DNA from: Buddleja alternifolia
Taxonomy: Eukaryota > Streptophyta > Magnoliopsida > Lamiales > Scrophulariaceae
Assembly: GCA_019426215.1 (NCBI GenBank)
Contig: CM033397.1
Location: forward strand, 29,576,480-29,640,479
Reading direction: 5' to 3'
DNA: 64,000 nt
Shown: positions 35,554 to 48,347 of the stretch, piece after piece
Layout of the letters: each line of letters begins with the position of its first letter
Position numbering within the stretch: the first letter of the stretch is position 1
Program-made: the position numbers and the translations under genes
The notes under the pieces: model-generated
What the model was told of the DNA's origin: nothing
Database searches by the model: none
What the model saw: the letters and a program-made list of their open reading frames with translations, nothing else

Positions 35554-36056
35554 TGTAAGAATATGGTCTGAAAGTTGACCATATATAATAGGAAAGTTAA
35601 TCAATTTAATTGATTTGTAAGTTGATCATATTCTATCATTAATGTTAATTGATTTAATTGATTGACTTTCCGATCAAGTAATTGGTTTCTTTCCTAGTAA
35701 GTTTTTCCTATTTGGTAAGATTCTCATTTAATTGTAGATTAAATCTAAGCCATTCATTCTGGTATATGACGGACGTACCAGATTTCAAGTTGTTGTCTAT
35801 ATATTGGTCCTCTCCACCTATTAAGACACACAGAATAAAGAAAACTATTCCGTTAAAGTTCTCTGTGGTATTAAGTTTAGGGTTAAGGGAGAGAAGTCAA
35901 TTTGGTTCCAAATAATTCAAGCTAAGGCGAATAAAGGTTATTGAAGGTTATGGCTAATTCCGCATCAAGTAAGTATTTTATGGTTTATGTAACAATTATT
36001 TATTCAAGATCCTATATGAGTTAATGATTAATGATCCTTATGCTTTAAGTTTTACA
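35554..36056 (+). mobile_element. copia-2 5' LTR
   Basis: 503 bp, TGTAAGAATATGG...AAGTTTTACA. It differs from the 3' LTR by about ten substitutions and a 2-bp indel, about 98% identity, indicating a recent insertion. Flanking 5-mers AAAAT and AGATT match only at 3 of 5 positions. Confidence 0.93.
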
Positions 36057-36058
36057 TG

Positions 36059-36070
36059 TGGTATCAGAGC
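36059..36070 (+). other. copia-2 primer-binding site (initiator tRNA-Met)
   Basis: TGGTATCAGAGC two bases after the LTR end. The leader to the gag ATG (36071-36937) is long and AT-rich with no other feature. Confidence 0.92.
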
Positions 36071-36937
36071 TTGTGTTATGAATAAATAATTTGTTCATAA
36101 ATTATGATCGTATGTCTTGTTCATGATTATATTATGAAGTTAAATTAAATTAAATTTATGATTGTTGTTGATGAAGTTAATTAATTATTTAACGAAAATT
36201 ATATTGCTGCTGCATGAATAACCGCATCAAAATTAATTGTTGGCCAAATGTTCATTAAGATTGGCATGTTTTGCCAAGGCAGGTAATGGCCTATCACATA
36301 GGTTTGGCCATATGTAATTGAATTAGTTTTATTTTTCCGCCGCATGGTTAATAATAGCATAATATAAGTTTCTACCAAATCTAGGATGGAATTTTCATTG
36401 TCAATTGTGTAAGTAGCAAATATATATATACTTGCTATATATTGACTTGTTATATGAGATATGAATGTTTCCATCTCTAATGTAAGGATTATGGATGAAC
36501 TGTTTATGTATTGGTCATATGAATGATATTTGACCTAAGAATCAATTTTAGTCTCTATTAATTCCTATGAATGTTACAATTACTTGTTATATGACATTAT
36601 GGTTAAAATTAATTTGTTAGTCACCAAAGTGGCCAAATTAAATTTTGAATGTGTGGTCATATAATTTATGAAATTTTTATGCAATGCTATTATAAAGATT
36701 TATTGGTTGATAGAAATTAAGGATTTTACCCAAAGGTAAATCGATATTCTATAACTAATAAACATAAAGGAGAAAATTAATATTCTCTTAATAAATATGT
36801 ATTTTATCCAAAGATACTATATGTATTTGATGAGATTTAATTAATTTTCTTATAAAGTTTACATGGCATTCTAATTATGATGATGTATGTTGTTGTGTTT
36901 ACCCAAAGGTGACCTACAATACATTTTATGTATTTGA

Positions 36938-39900
36938 TTGTCTGAATCTGTTAACTTAGTGAGCATTTATGTATGTGCAGCTGTTTCTCTACATTCGCAT
37001 GCTACTTCTGTTACTGTTTTTAATGGTTTGAACTTCTCTGAATGGCGTGAGCAAGTCAATTTCCATTTAGGTGTATTGGATCTTGACTTGGCACTTTTGG
37101 AAGAAAAACCTGCTTACATCACTGATGAAAGCAGTGATACTGAGAAGTTGAAACGTAAGGCATGGGACAGGTCTAACAAATTATGTATGAGTTTCATGCG
37201 ATTGACTATTACTAACAACATTAAGACCACTCTTCCAGAAAGTGTAACAGCTAAGGAATACCTTAAGCTTGTGGAAGAGCGTTTTCGTTCCGCTTATAAG
37301 TCACTTGCTGGGACACTAATGGCTGAACTCACGACCATGAAGTATGATGGGTCGCGAAGTATGCAGCAACATGTCCTTGAAATGACTAATACTGCAGCAA
37401 GACTTAAAAGTTTGGTTTTGACTGTGGATGACTCATTTTTGGTGCAATTTATTTTGAACTCGTTACCTCCTGAGTATGGACCATTTCAAATTAACTTTAA
37501 CACTATTAAGGATAAGTGGGATGTTAATGAATTGTCCAGTAAGCTTACTCAAGAGGAAACGAGACTGAAGGCACAAGGAGGTCACACAGTAAACCTAGTG
37601 GGTCAAGGAGCTAGTAAAGTTCTCAAGCCAAAATTCAAAAAGTTTAAGAAGAAAGGACCTACTAAAGTTCCACAGCTCACTAATGGTAAGAAGGAAGACA
37701 AGGCAGATAATTGTCACTTCTGTAAGAGGGAGTGACATTATCAGAAAGATTGCCCGAAACGTAATACTTGGTTCGAAAAGAAACGTACATTTAATGTTTA
37801 TGTATGTTTCGAATCAAACTTGTCTGAAGTTCCTTCTAATACGTGGTGGTTGGATTCTGGTGCCACTACTCATGTTTCCAATATGATGCAGGGATTCCTT
37901 ACAATCCAGAGCATAGACCCAAGTAAGAATTTCTTGTTCATGGGGAACCAAATGAAGGCCCCAATTGAAGGTATAGGGACTTACCGAGTTGTTTTAGATT
38001 CTGGATGTAATTTAGATCTATTTCAAACTCTCTATGTACCTTCATTATCTAGAAATTTAATTTCTTTATCAAAACTTGATGCTAAAGGGTTTATGTTTAA
38101 AGGTGGAAATGGATGTTTCAATTTATATAATAAAGATGATTGCTTTATTGGTTCTGCAATTATTGTTGATGGCTTGTATAAATTGAAACTTGATGTTGAT
38201 TTCTCTGCATCTTTGATGTGTATTCATCAAAATATTGGTATTAAGCGTAGTTTGGCAAATGAAAACTCTGCTTACTTGTGGCATAAACGTTTGGGTCATG
38301 TATCCAAGGAAAGATTAGAAAATTAGTAAAGAATGAGATTCTACCGAATCTAAATTTTACTGATTTTGGTTTATGTGTGGATTGCATTAAGGGAAAGCAA
38401 ACCAAACATAACAAGAAAGGAGCCACAAGAAGTACTAAGCTTCTTGAAATAATACACACCGACATATGTGGACCTTTTGATGCTCCATCATTTACTGGAG
38501 AAAAATATTTTATCACCTTTATAGATGATTTTTCACGGTATGGATATGTCTACTTGCTGAATGAAAAATCTCAAGCTCTGAATGCCCTCGAGGTGTTCAT
38601 TAAGGAGGTTGAAAGGCAATTAGACATAAAAGTGAAAATAGTAAGATCTGGTAGAGGTGGTGAATATTATGGAAAATACGATGAATCTGGACAAAATCCA
38701 GGTCCATTTGCAAAGTTCCTCGAAAGACATGGCATATGTGCACAGTATACTAAGCCAGGCACACCTCAACAAAATGGTGTGGCGGAAAGGCGAAATAGAA
38801 CATTAATGGATATGGTTAGGAGTATGATTAGTAACTCCTCATTACCCAAATCTTTGTGGATATATGCACTTAAGACTGCAGTGTATTTGCTGGATAGGAT
38901 TCCTAGTAAGGCAGTTCCCAAAACTCCTTTTGAGTTGTGGACTGGAAGGAAACCTAGTTTAAGACACCTGTATGTTTGGCGTTGTCCAACAGAAGCACGA
39001 GTATATAATCCACATGAAAAGAAATTGGATTCTCGTACTGTTAGTGGTTACTTTATTGGTTACCCAGAGAAATCCAAAGGGTATAGGTTTTACTGTCCAA
39101 ACCATAGTTCTAGAATTATTGAGACAGGCAATGCCAAGTTCATTGAAAATGGTGAAGTTAGTGGGAGTGCTAACAAACAACTTGTGGATATTAATGAAAT
39201 AAGGGTTGATGTTCCATCACCTATAAATATTCCCACATCCACAATTGTTCAAAATATTGTTCCAAAAATGCAAGAACAAAATAATGGACAATGTTTGAAT
39301 GAAGAAGCACCCCATGAAGAACCTAACTTACCACCACCTGACATAAATGAGCCACATGGAATAGCCTTAAATAAACCTGCAAGGGTTAGAAGGTCAGCTA
39401 TTCCTGATGACTATGTGGTTTATTTGCAAGAGTCAGAATTTGACTTCGGCATTGGTGAAGATCCTGTTTTGTTTTCACAAGCCATTAATGGTGATAAGTC
39501 TGATAAGTGGATTAATGCTATGAAAGATGAGTTAAAATCAATGGCTGAAAACAATGTCTGGGATCTCGTAGACTTTCTAGAAGGTTCTAAACAAGTTGGG
39601 TGTAAATGGGTCTTTAAGACCAAACGCGACTCAAATGGTAATGTCGAACGATATAAAGCTAGACTTGTTGCCAAAGGTTACACTAAAAAAGATGGCATTG
39701 ATTATAAAGAGACCTTTTCACCTGTTTCAAAGAAAGATTCATTAAGAATCATTGTGGCTATAGTAGCTCAGTATGATCTAGAGTTACATCAAATGGATGT
39801 GAAAACAACCTTTCTTAATGGGGATCTTGAGGAGGAAGTTTATATGGATCAACCCGAAGGTTTTTCCATAGAAGGAAAGGGTCACATGGTGTGTAAACTT

Positions 39901-41025
39901 AAGAAATCAATATATGGACTTAAACAAGCTTCCAGACAATGATATCTTAAGTTCAATGATACTATCACTTCTTTTGGGTTTCAAGAAAACACTGTTGACC
40001 GGTGTATTTACTGAAAGATCAGTGGGAGTAAGTTTATCTTTTTAGTTCTATATGTTGATGATATCTTACTTGCTGCTAATGACTTGGGCATTTTGTATGA
40101 GACTAAAGATTTTCCCTTTAAGAATTTTGAAATGAAAGATATGGGAGAGGCATCCTATGTGATTGGAATTTCAATATTCAGAAAGAGATCACAAGGATTG
40201 TCTCAGAAAGCTTATATCGAGAAAATTCATGAGAAATTTCAAATGAACAAATGTTCTGGAGGAGTTATCCCAATACAAAAAGGGGATAAGTTTAATCTCA
40301 TGCAATGTCCAAAGAATGATGTGGAACGTAAGGAAATGGAATCTATTCCATATGCCTCTATTGTGGGCAGTTTGATGTATCTTCAAACATGTACGAGACC
40401 TGATATTAGCTTTGCGGTTGGAATGCTAGGCCGATATCAAAGTAATCCTGGAATGGATCACTGGAAAGCTGCAAAGAAAGTAATGAGATATCTTCAAGGG
40501 ACTAAAGATTATATGCTCACGTTTAGGAGATCTGATCAGTTAGAGGCGATTGGATATACAGATTCAGACTTTGATGGATGTGTTGACAGTAGGAAGTCAA
40601 TGTTTGGTTATTTGTTCCTATTAGCTGAAGGAGCAATCTCATGGAAAAGTGCCAAACAACCTGTCATTGCTGCATCTACTATGGAAGCAGAGTTTGTAGC
40701 TTGTTATGAAGCTACAATTCATGCATTATGGCTGCGGAACTTTATTTCAGGACTTGGGGTTGTAGACACCATTACCAAGCCGCTGAAAATTTATTGTGAT
40801 AATTCTGCAGCAGTATTTTTCTCTAAGAACGACAAATATTCCAAAGGTGCTAAGCATATGGAAATAAAGTATTTTGCCGTTAAAGAGGAGGTTCAGAAAT
40901 ATAGAGTGTGTATTAAACATATTAGGACGGATCTTATGATTGCTGATCCGTTGACTAAAGGACTACAACCAAAGACATTTAAAGAACATGTACATAGAAT
41001 GGGTCTTGGTTGTATTGATGATTGA
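36938..41025 (+). pseudogene. copia-2 gag-pol polyprotein, five visible lesions
   Basis: Ty1/copia polyprotein: gag (36938-37735) with a CCHC knuckle, protease (DSGATTHVS, about 37856), integrase ([17 protein letters not shown]), reverse transcriptase with YVDDILLAA (about 40050) and RNase H (TDSDFDGC), ending near 41025. Lesions: TGA at 37733 inside the knuckle; a frameshift near 38320; TGA at 39940; TGA at 40012; and Gly (GGT, 38650-38652) where the second catalytic Asp of the integrase is expected. With similar LTRs, this is a recent but inactivated copy. Confidence 0.93.
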
Positions 41026-41375
41026 TTATAATGAGGTTAACACACTCAAGAGCTCGTTAATGATATGTTTCTGATTTTATTGATTATTTCTTGTTCCTTA
41101 TGTTTGTGCACACTTGATGTTTGAACAAGAAATTAATGTGTCTTTAAGACAATTACGTGGACATTATGTTATTTATATATAACGTATGTGACCTAGCATG
41201 ATAAGTTTCTAGTGTGGTATTATATGGACGGGAGTATGCAAATTTAAAGTGTATGACCACCACAACTCTCACTACGTGATTTATTATGTTAAAGTCAGTT
41301 ATGATAAAGAATGGCATTATGAGATTTATTTATGCGCGCCTAATGTTATACTATTAAATGTTATGAACTATCGGA

Positions 41376-41388
41376 CCAAGTGGGAGAA
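41376..41388 (+). other. copia-2 polypurine tract
   Basis: ACCAAGTGGGAGA immediately before the 3' LTR, the expected plus-strand primer region. Confidence 0.75.
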
Positions 41389-41893
41389 TGTAAGAATATG
41401 GTCCAAAAGTTGACCATATATAATAGCAAAGTTAATCAATTTAATTGATTTGTAAGTTGATCATATTCTATCATTAATGTTAATTGATTTAATTGATTGA
41501 CTTTCCGATCAAGTAATTGGTTTCTTTCCTAGTAAGTTTTTCCTATTTGGTAAGATTCTCATTTAATTGTATATTAAATCTAAGCCATCCATTCTGGTAT
41601 ATGACGGACGTACCAGATTTCAAGTTGTTATCTATATATTGGTCCTCTCTCCACCTATTAAGACACACAGAATAAAGAAAACTATTCTGTTAAAGTTCTC
41701 TGTGGTATTAAGTTTAGGGTTAAGGGAGAGAAATCAATTTGGTTCCAAATAATTCAAGCTAAGGCGAATAAAGATTATTGAAGGTTATGGCTAATTCCGC
41801 ATCAAGTAAGTATTTTATGGTTTATGTAACAATTATTTATTCAAGATCCTATATGAGTTAATGATTAATGATCCTTATGCTTTAAGTTTTACA
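41389..41893 (+). mobile_element. copia-2 3' LTR
   Basis: 505 bp, TGTAAGAATATGG...AAGTTTTACA, partner of 35554-36056. Confidence 0.93.
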
Positions 41894-42186
41894 AGATTCT
41901 ATATGAGTTTATGTAAAAACTTAAGAATCACCCATCTTCATCTTGTCAGATCTGTCTCTGTCTCTTTAGATCTATATCCATCTTGTCAGATTTGGAGATG
42001 TATCTTTAGATCCATATCCGTCTCGTCAGATTTGAAGATGTGATGTACAACTTGAAGAAGGATGCTACAACCCAACCCACCGACGATGGTGGCGGTAACA
42101 GTTGTGAAGTAGACGGCTGCTTTACCAAGCCATCGCCGACGGAGGAAAATAGAAGAAAAAAGAAGGTTAGGGTTTAGGAGAGATTT
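41894..42186 (-). mobile_element. Retroposon copy 2, 5' part
   Basis: Reverse complement of the first half of 19414-19943. On the minus strand it keeps an open stretch reading RRRWLGKAAVYFTTVTATIVGG, split here as WLGKAAVYFTT and VTATIVGGLG, a membrane-helix-like peptide. Confidence 0.78.
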
Positions 42187-42978
42187 TTTTAACTCATTAT
42201 TTCTCAACACTATTAAACCTGGTAAATTGTGTTTATTTCCATACTAATCGAATTTACACTTTGTTTGGTTCAAGAAAATTGATAGAGAAAGAAAAAAAAA
42301 AGTATAAGAAAATTATTTTTCTTTTCCCACTCTTTTCCTCACCATTTGGTGAGAAAATGGTATTGACTCAAATTAACAACAGATTTTCTCTCTTATTTTC
42401 TTTTTATTTCCATTTTCTTTAGTAACCAAGAAATCAAACAACGAAAAATGATTTTCCTTATATTTTCTCTTCCTTTCCCTAACAATTTACTTAAACCAAA
42501 CGGAGTGTTAATCATTCTTGAAGAGGATTGTGTCCAAATGATCCAGAAATTAGAGTCCAATAGTGGTGACTGATGATTACTCAGTTATTAGTTTGATCAT
42601 CTCAGATATTCAGTATTTATCTTTCATATTCGCCTCTTCTTAGTCTTTTTAGTTTAGGTCGAACAATCGAATTACTCATAATTTAAGTTTTTTAGACAAT
42701 CTTACTTCTCTTCCTAAGTCCGTTAAATTATTGATTCAAGTAGATTATGCTTCTTTTGGCTAACATATTTCAACCATTCTTCTTGAAAGGAAATGTCCAC
42801 TTAGCAAAATATACAAATTGCTGTGTAAATATTCTAATCAAAATGGAGAAATGAAAAAAATAAAAAAAAAAGACTCAAGACTACTCTTTGTTATAATTGA
42901 AAAAATCTCATAGAAAATTTGTATTACTGGATAACGTATATATAGTTAGAAGAGAGAGAATACAAGAAAACCCTAAAT
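42187..42978. other. Gene-free flank
   Basis: AT-rich sequence with no coding or repeat signal I can name. Confidence 0.4.
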
Positions 42979-43706
42979 CAATGTTTTAAAAACCGGCTCG
43001 GTTATCAAACCGAAAAATTTTCGGGGTCAAGGGTCAATGGTTCAACTGCGGTTCAATCGTGGTCGGACCCGTAATTTCATAATTGTCATAAACAATTAAT
43101 AAAATACTAAAATTAGGTCAAAATAATAATAATAATAATAAATTCTATGAAAATCGGACCGGACCAGCCGGTCCGACCGGATAACCGGAACCGGCCATCA
43201 AACCGATCCGGTTATGCGAAAAAATCGTTCAGGGGTCAAAACCGGTCAGAACCGCGGTTCAACCAATCAGAACCGGTCAAAACCGGTTAAACCGAACGAT
43301 TTTGAAAATAAATGAAATTCAACCTTTTAAATTCTAAAAAGCTAAAATTGACCCCTTTAAAATCTAAAATATGCAATTGACCCCCCAAAATATAGGAAAT
43401 ACATATTTTTTTTTCATATTTTCAATTATATATAGGAAATACATATTTTTTTTTCATATTTTATATATTTAATAGTATATTAATTATTATTTATTGCATA
43501 ATTATGACGTCAGCGGTTCGACCCCAGTTGACCCAATTGTTGAACCGGTAACCCGTGATCCGATCACTTTTTTGGTTCGCTGTCTGGTCCGGTTTTCAGA
43601 ACACTGATAATAATAATAATAATATATACAAGAAAAAATTACAACTACAACTCTAATAATAAAGAAATATACATATATATACACAAATGAAATTACAACT
43701 CTAACC

Positions 43707-44624
43707 CATAGTCTTAAATTTCGGTCAAAACACCGAAATTTCGGATTCTGGGGGGTTCCAAAGCGAAATCGAACCTTCGATCCAATTTTGCAGAATATCT
43801 TCCGAAATTTCGACCGAAACCCGAAATTTCCCGAAATTTAAAATATTTTCGTCAAATATCCATTGAAATTTCAGCCGAAACCTGATATTTCCCCGAAACC
43901 GAAATTTCGGCCAATTTTTTTTTATATATTTTTAAATAATTTTTTTATATATATTTTTAAATATTATATAATTAGAAAGTTATATTTATACTTGATAAGA
44001 ACTTACCCCCAACAACAAGAAGCAATAAAGCAAAAAACTAAAAATAAATATAATTGAAGAAATTGTACTACTCCATTGGGGTTCTTCAAGATTCAACACT
44101 AGAAGGATATTATCATCATTATTGTATGTAGTACTATCAACATTCCATGTCATAGGCGGAATATTGTCAACATATAACTAATAAGTTTCACTTGCAATAT
44201 GAAAGTAGAGATAGGACAGATACTAGTGATAGCGATTTCGATCTTCCTAGAAACTCGATGTGGTTATTGAGTAGTAATTTTTACTTAAATTTTGGTACAT
44301 TTTATTTTAATGAAGTCCTCATGAGTTTGGCTATTATCTTACTATCAAATTATATTTATTTTATATTTTTCGCAACAGTTTTTAGTGATATTATTTAACA
44401 AATTCATTATCTATATATTATATATAGAATATTATTGATGTAAAAGATGTATAAGTATGACAGTTAAAGTTACCCAAAATTTTATTGTAAATTTCTAAAT
44501 ATTTTCATAAATTTCCATGGTTTCTTTAAAATCGAAACCGAAATTTTGAATATTCCCGAAATTTCTATCAAAATTTTCGTAAATTTACTACACCGATAGC
44601 TACCCCAAAATCAAAATTTAAGAC
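43707..44624. mobile_element. Nested repeat rich in CCGAAATTTCGG, with inverted ends
   Basis: The ends are GTCTTAAATTT and its complement AAATTTAAGAC, flanked by CTCTAACC on both sides (43699-43706, 44625-44632). GAAATTT-type palindromic motifs recur many times in the left 220 bp and the right 120 bp; the centre is AT-rich. No transposase. Superfamily uncertain: an 8-bp duplication fits hAT, 9 bp with one mismatch would fit Mutator-like. Confidence 0.6.
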
Positions 44625-44765
44625 CTCTAACCAGATTAAACCTCACTCACTGGCTCACTGCCATGCCTATGGTCCCATACTCTACCCACCTTTTGTTTTC
44701 TTGAACAAAACAAAACCACCGTTTGCGGTCAACATTAAAAGAAACATAAAACCAGGGGAGAAAAG

Positions 44766-44942
44766 GGGTGATACTTAGTGGATTCAGGAGTCTAACTCTC
44801 CGATTAATTTCCACCACAAACAGTGTTAAAACATGTGGGGGGGGGGGGTCCAACAAAAAATATATATATTTTATTATGTTTTAACATTTGTGTGGTGGAT
44901 ATTGTCCGGGAGTTGGACTCCCGGATCCTCTAAGTATCACCC
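44766..44942. mobile_element. MITE (foldback, Mutator-like duplication)
   Basis: 177-bp hairpin with arms of about 75 bp starting GGGTGATACTTAG, flanked by a perfect 9-bp duplication GGAGAAAAG (44757-44765, 44943-44951). A poly-G run lies in the loop side. Confidence 0.87.
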
Positions 44943-45339
44943 GGAGAAAAGCCTTCTTCTGTGAAATTGAGAAGTGAGACTAACAGGTTTGATGTTGAAA
45001 GAAATTTCAAACTCTGTGTGAGTGTGGATGCAACACAGCGAGATCAAAAGAAAGAAAGAAAGAGAAAAATAGAGGGAGAAGGTCGGGAAGCAAGAACGAA
45101 GGTTGAATTTACCGCTGCTCGTTGTTGCTCAATAAACTACTCATCATTCCGTCGCCTGGTTTTTCTTCTAAATTCTCAATTCTCAAACTGAGAATTAGGT
45201 TAGGAATCAGTGTTTTTTAACTTGGCACACATTATTTCATAGGTTCAAGAGAATCGAGCGGTTTGATCGAATCGGTGCCGGTTCAGGCGGTTTGGCGATT
45301 CTCCCGGTCCGGGTCGGTTTTTAAAACATTGCCCTAAAC

Positions 45340-46257
45340 TATAAAAAAGGTAATAGTTAAACAAGGTGATAAGAATACTAGTCTAATTAGGAAAGCGATA
45401 ATAATACTAATCTAATTAGGAAAGCGATAATAATATCTAACATTTCCCCGCAATCGGAACAGAAGGTCTCGAACGTTGAGACTAGAACGAAAAATCAAGA
45501 AGAGCCGGGACGGTGCTCCTTTGGTGTAAAGAATGCTTTTTGTTAACACTAAAAATGAAAATGGGTTTTACGAATTAAAAAACCCAAGTGGCCCAACACT
45601 AATCAATGGGCCCAGAAATAAAAGATTAAGCCCATTATAACAATAACAATGCATAGAATGATTTAAAATGGAATGGGCCCAATGAGAGTCTAAATTGGGC
45701 AGGATAACAAGGCGGGATCAAAGATGTCAATTCCAAGGCAGGATCAGAGAGTCGGGAATTCCGTAAGAAAAGTAACCCGCCAAGACGAAAGAATTTTGAA
45801 AAAGAAGTTAGAGGCAGTTCCTGACGGTTGAGAACGTAGGATCACGAATCGGAGATAAAAACGAAAGAAGAAAGAGAAAGAAGAAAAGGAGAATCATCAA
45901 CAACTTATTTACTCTTCTCTTAAGAGTAGGCGTAATTAGGAGTAGTCTATAGCATAGATTAGCAGTAGTCGTAAGTAGTAATAGTTTATCGAGAATCGCT
46001 GGATCCGGCCTTCAGGGTTTGTACTGGCATTCGATCAATTGTAATCTTCCCGAATTGAAGACTTAAGTTTTAGTATTTTATAGGTGATTTGTATCTTGAC
46101 TTAAGTTTTCCGTTCATTACTTAAGTTTTCAGATTTCTTGAATTGTAATCTTTTTTCAGATTTAGTATTTTATAGGTGATTTGTATCTTGACTTAAGTTT
46201 TCCGTTCATTACTATCGTATTCAAAAGAAAAGATTCTCACGTAGGTATAAGATTATC
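45340..46257. other. Gene-free stretch with tandem duplications
   Basis: A unit of about 32 bp (CTAATTAGGAAAGCGATAATA) repeats at about 45369-45433. A 49-bp block (from AGTATTTTATAGGTGATTTG) occurs at about 46072 and 46162. Between them the text resembles decayed retroelement LTR, but I cannot assign it. Confidence 0.5.
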
Positions 46258-48130
46258 TGTTGGTCCCAAGTGGTATACAAAAGGGTCTAGAAGGGGGGGG
46301 GGGTTGAATAGACCCTGAAGTTTTTTTTGACTTCTAAAAATTCATATCACTTTGAAATATTTGAACGCTCCGAAAGCTTTGAGCGCTGGGTGCGGCGCTT
46401 GAGAGATGATGACTTAAGCGCTAGTTTCAGGCGCTTGAGGAAAGTTAACTTAGACTCGGTGATTTCAACGCTTACCAAAGTAGGGCAGAGTTTAGTCACT
46501 AAATCAGGGTTAGCACAGCGGAAGTATTTTATAGTTTAGCGTTCGGTTTGTTAATCAAAAGTAGTCGCATAGGTGTTTTAAAACTTTATCAAAGTATATG
46601 CAATATGAATAGTAAAGCAATAAAACAGTAAATAGTTAAAGCAGTAAATGACACAGGATATTTGTAAGGTTCACTGGGTGATGTAATCTCAGCTACGTCC
46701 TTCTTCTCCTTTTATCAGGGAGGTTTTCCACTATATTGATTATCGAAGAGTCACACAGAGTCTTCTACAAAATAGAGGGAGATTGGATATAATCTTAGAA
46801 CTCCTTGGTCACACAGATTTCAGCTCCAATAAAGACCTTTTATCCCCTTGCTTCTTCCACGCAGAAATAATGCAAGTTACGCTTGATCCCGGAACTCCTT
46901 GGTCACACAGATTTCAGCTCCAATAGAGATCTTCTTCCACAAGCTTCTTTTACACAAAAATATTGCTTGTAAATCAACAAGCGTTCTCACTCAGATGAAA
47001 GATGTTGAGAGTTTATATAACGGGTTTGTTTGTTTTTGGAAAGTTCAAACAACTTGAAGATATCTCAATAGTAGTGTAGGGTCTTCAAAAAGGGTTTGAG
47101 ATATAGTTGACTGTTTCTGGAATATTTGTGAAAAGCTTATAAGGATATTTGGCTATGGATTTTGTAGGCTTTTCTTTCAACAAAGTTTGTATTCTTTTCT
47201 TGTGTCTTTTTGTATATACAAGAGATTGTGACTTTATTCACACTAATATATTCAGGTATATCTCTTATATGTGTCCCCCTTTCTCTTTTTTTTGTTGAAA
47301 GGGCTATTTATAGGTTATTTGTGGTTTTTGTCCGTTGGACACGGTTGGGATCTCGTTTCCCTAAACATTCCATGAGTTCTGACATTCCTAACTTTGGGTA
47401 TTTTTAATTAGTTAGGCATGTTCTTAGTTTCATAACTCTGACAGTCTTGGTCAAATCAATGGCTTGCCCATAAGTTGTAGTGCTTATATTTTAATAACAC
47501 TTATCCGACTTTTGATGCATCTTGTCTTATTTTCGTTTGGAAATAGTTACCGTTGATTCATGCATTTTTTAAGTTTTTAATATCTTGGGCTTAAGTCTTC
47601 AGGTTACGCTTTGAGAACTGGATGCTTGAGCTTTTAGATGTTGGGCTCTTTTTGAAAGCAGTCTTCTAAGTGCTAAACAGACGCTAGAAAAGAGTCAGTA
47701 TCTTTGCCCGACTTTTAGACGCTTGACCTTTCACTTTATCTTTGATAGACTCACTCAGAATTCTATCATTGACTTAGTGTTAAGTACTTGGTCTAAAGTT
47801 CATAATAAATCTTGAGCGCTGGTTTCATAATCTGGGACAATCTTTTAGCGTTTGACGGACGCTTGAGACTAATCTTTATCTTTACTGTTCCTTCAGACGC
47901 TTGGTCTTCAACTTCATCACTTGGGAGACTCACACATAACTCTTCTAGTGATTTAGTATCACATCCTTAGTCTAAAATCTATAAAGATAAAAATACAAGC
48001 CTAATAAAATAAACAATCTTTCAGGCGCTTATACATTTGTTCTATGAAAGCTTTTATACTTACATTTCTTGGGGTCTAACATAGAATCCTAATTGTCATC
48101 ATCAAAACATCTAACATGAAATTCCTAACA
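46258..48130 (-). mobile_element. Family-B LTR, 3' LTR of a nonautonomous element
   Basis: 1873 bp. On the minus strand it starts TGTTAGGAATTTCATG (48130) and ends GGGACCAACA (46258). It matches the solo LTRs at 10208-11725 and 58891-60463. An internal tandem duplication of about 92 bp (block ACTCCTTGGTCACACAGATTTCAGCTCC at about 46800 and 46892; written here as ACTCCTTGGTCACACAG and onward) makes it longer. Directly outside 48130 the minus strand carries a polypurine tract, so this is a 3' LTR with its internal region still attached on the right. Confidence 0.85.
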
Positions 48131-48146
48131 ATTTCCCCCTTTTTGA
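48131..48146 (-). other. Polypurine tract of the family-B element
   Basis: Minus strand CAAAAAGGGGGAAAT immediately before the LTR start, as expected for plus-strand priming. Confidence 0.75.
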
Positions 48147-48347
48147 TGATGGCAATACTTACTCTTTTATAGTTCAAGAGTTAGACGGCCAAAAGTAATG
48201 GTTAGCGTTGGTTAGTAAGTTAGTTAAAGTCACTTAAGCTTCAACGAGGTGTTTCAGCTGAAAAATGCATTATATATATCAGTGAAGGTACTGGTATTTT
48301 ACAACTGAAATAAGAAAGAGATGAAAACAAGAGAAGCAAAAGTACAA

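Larger units (their letters stand above)
42979..45331. mobile_element. hAT-like nonautonomous element with nested insertions (candidate)
   Basis: The ends are a perfect 17-bp inverted repeat, CAATGTTTTAAAAACCG at 42979 and its complement at 45315-45331. They are flanked by CCCTAAAT (42971-42978) and CCCTAAAC (45332-45339), a 7/8 match of an 8-bp duplication as made by hAT transposases. The interior near both ends is rich in ACCGGTT-type motifs. No transposase frame is present. Second end-like motifs (CCGGTTTTCAGAACACTG near 43602, CAGTGTTTTTTAAC near 45207) leave open a composite of two related elements. Confidence 0.6.

Noticed and set aside
36938..41025. Possible host-domesticated gag-pol
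   Set aside because: Flanked by two similar LTRs with PBS and polypurine tract; five lesions; an ordinary retrotransposon.
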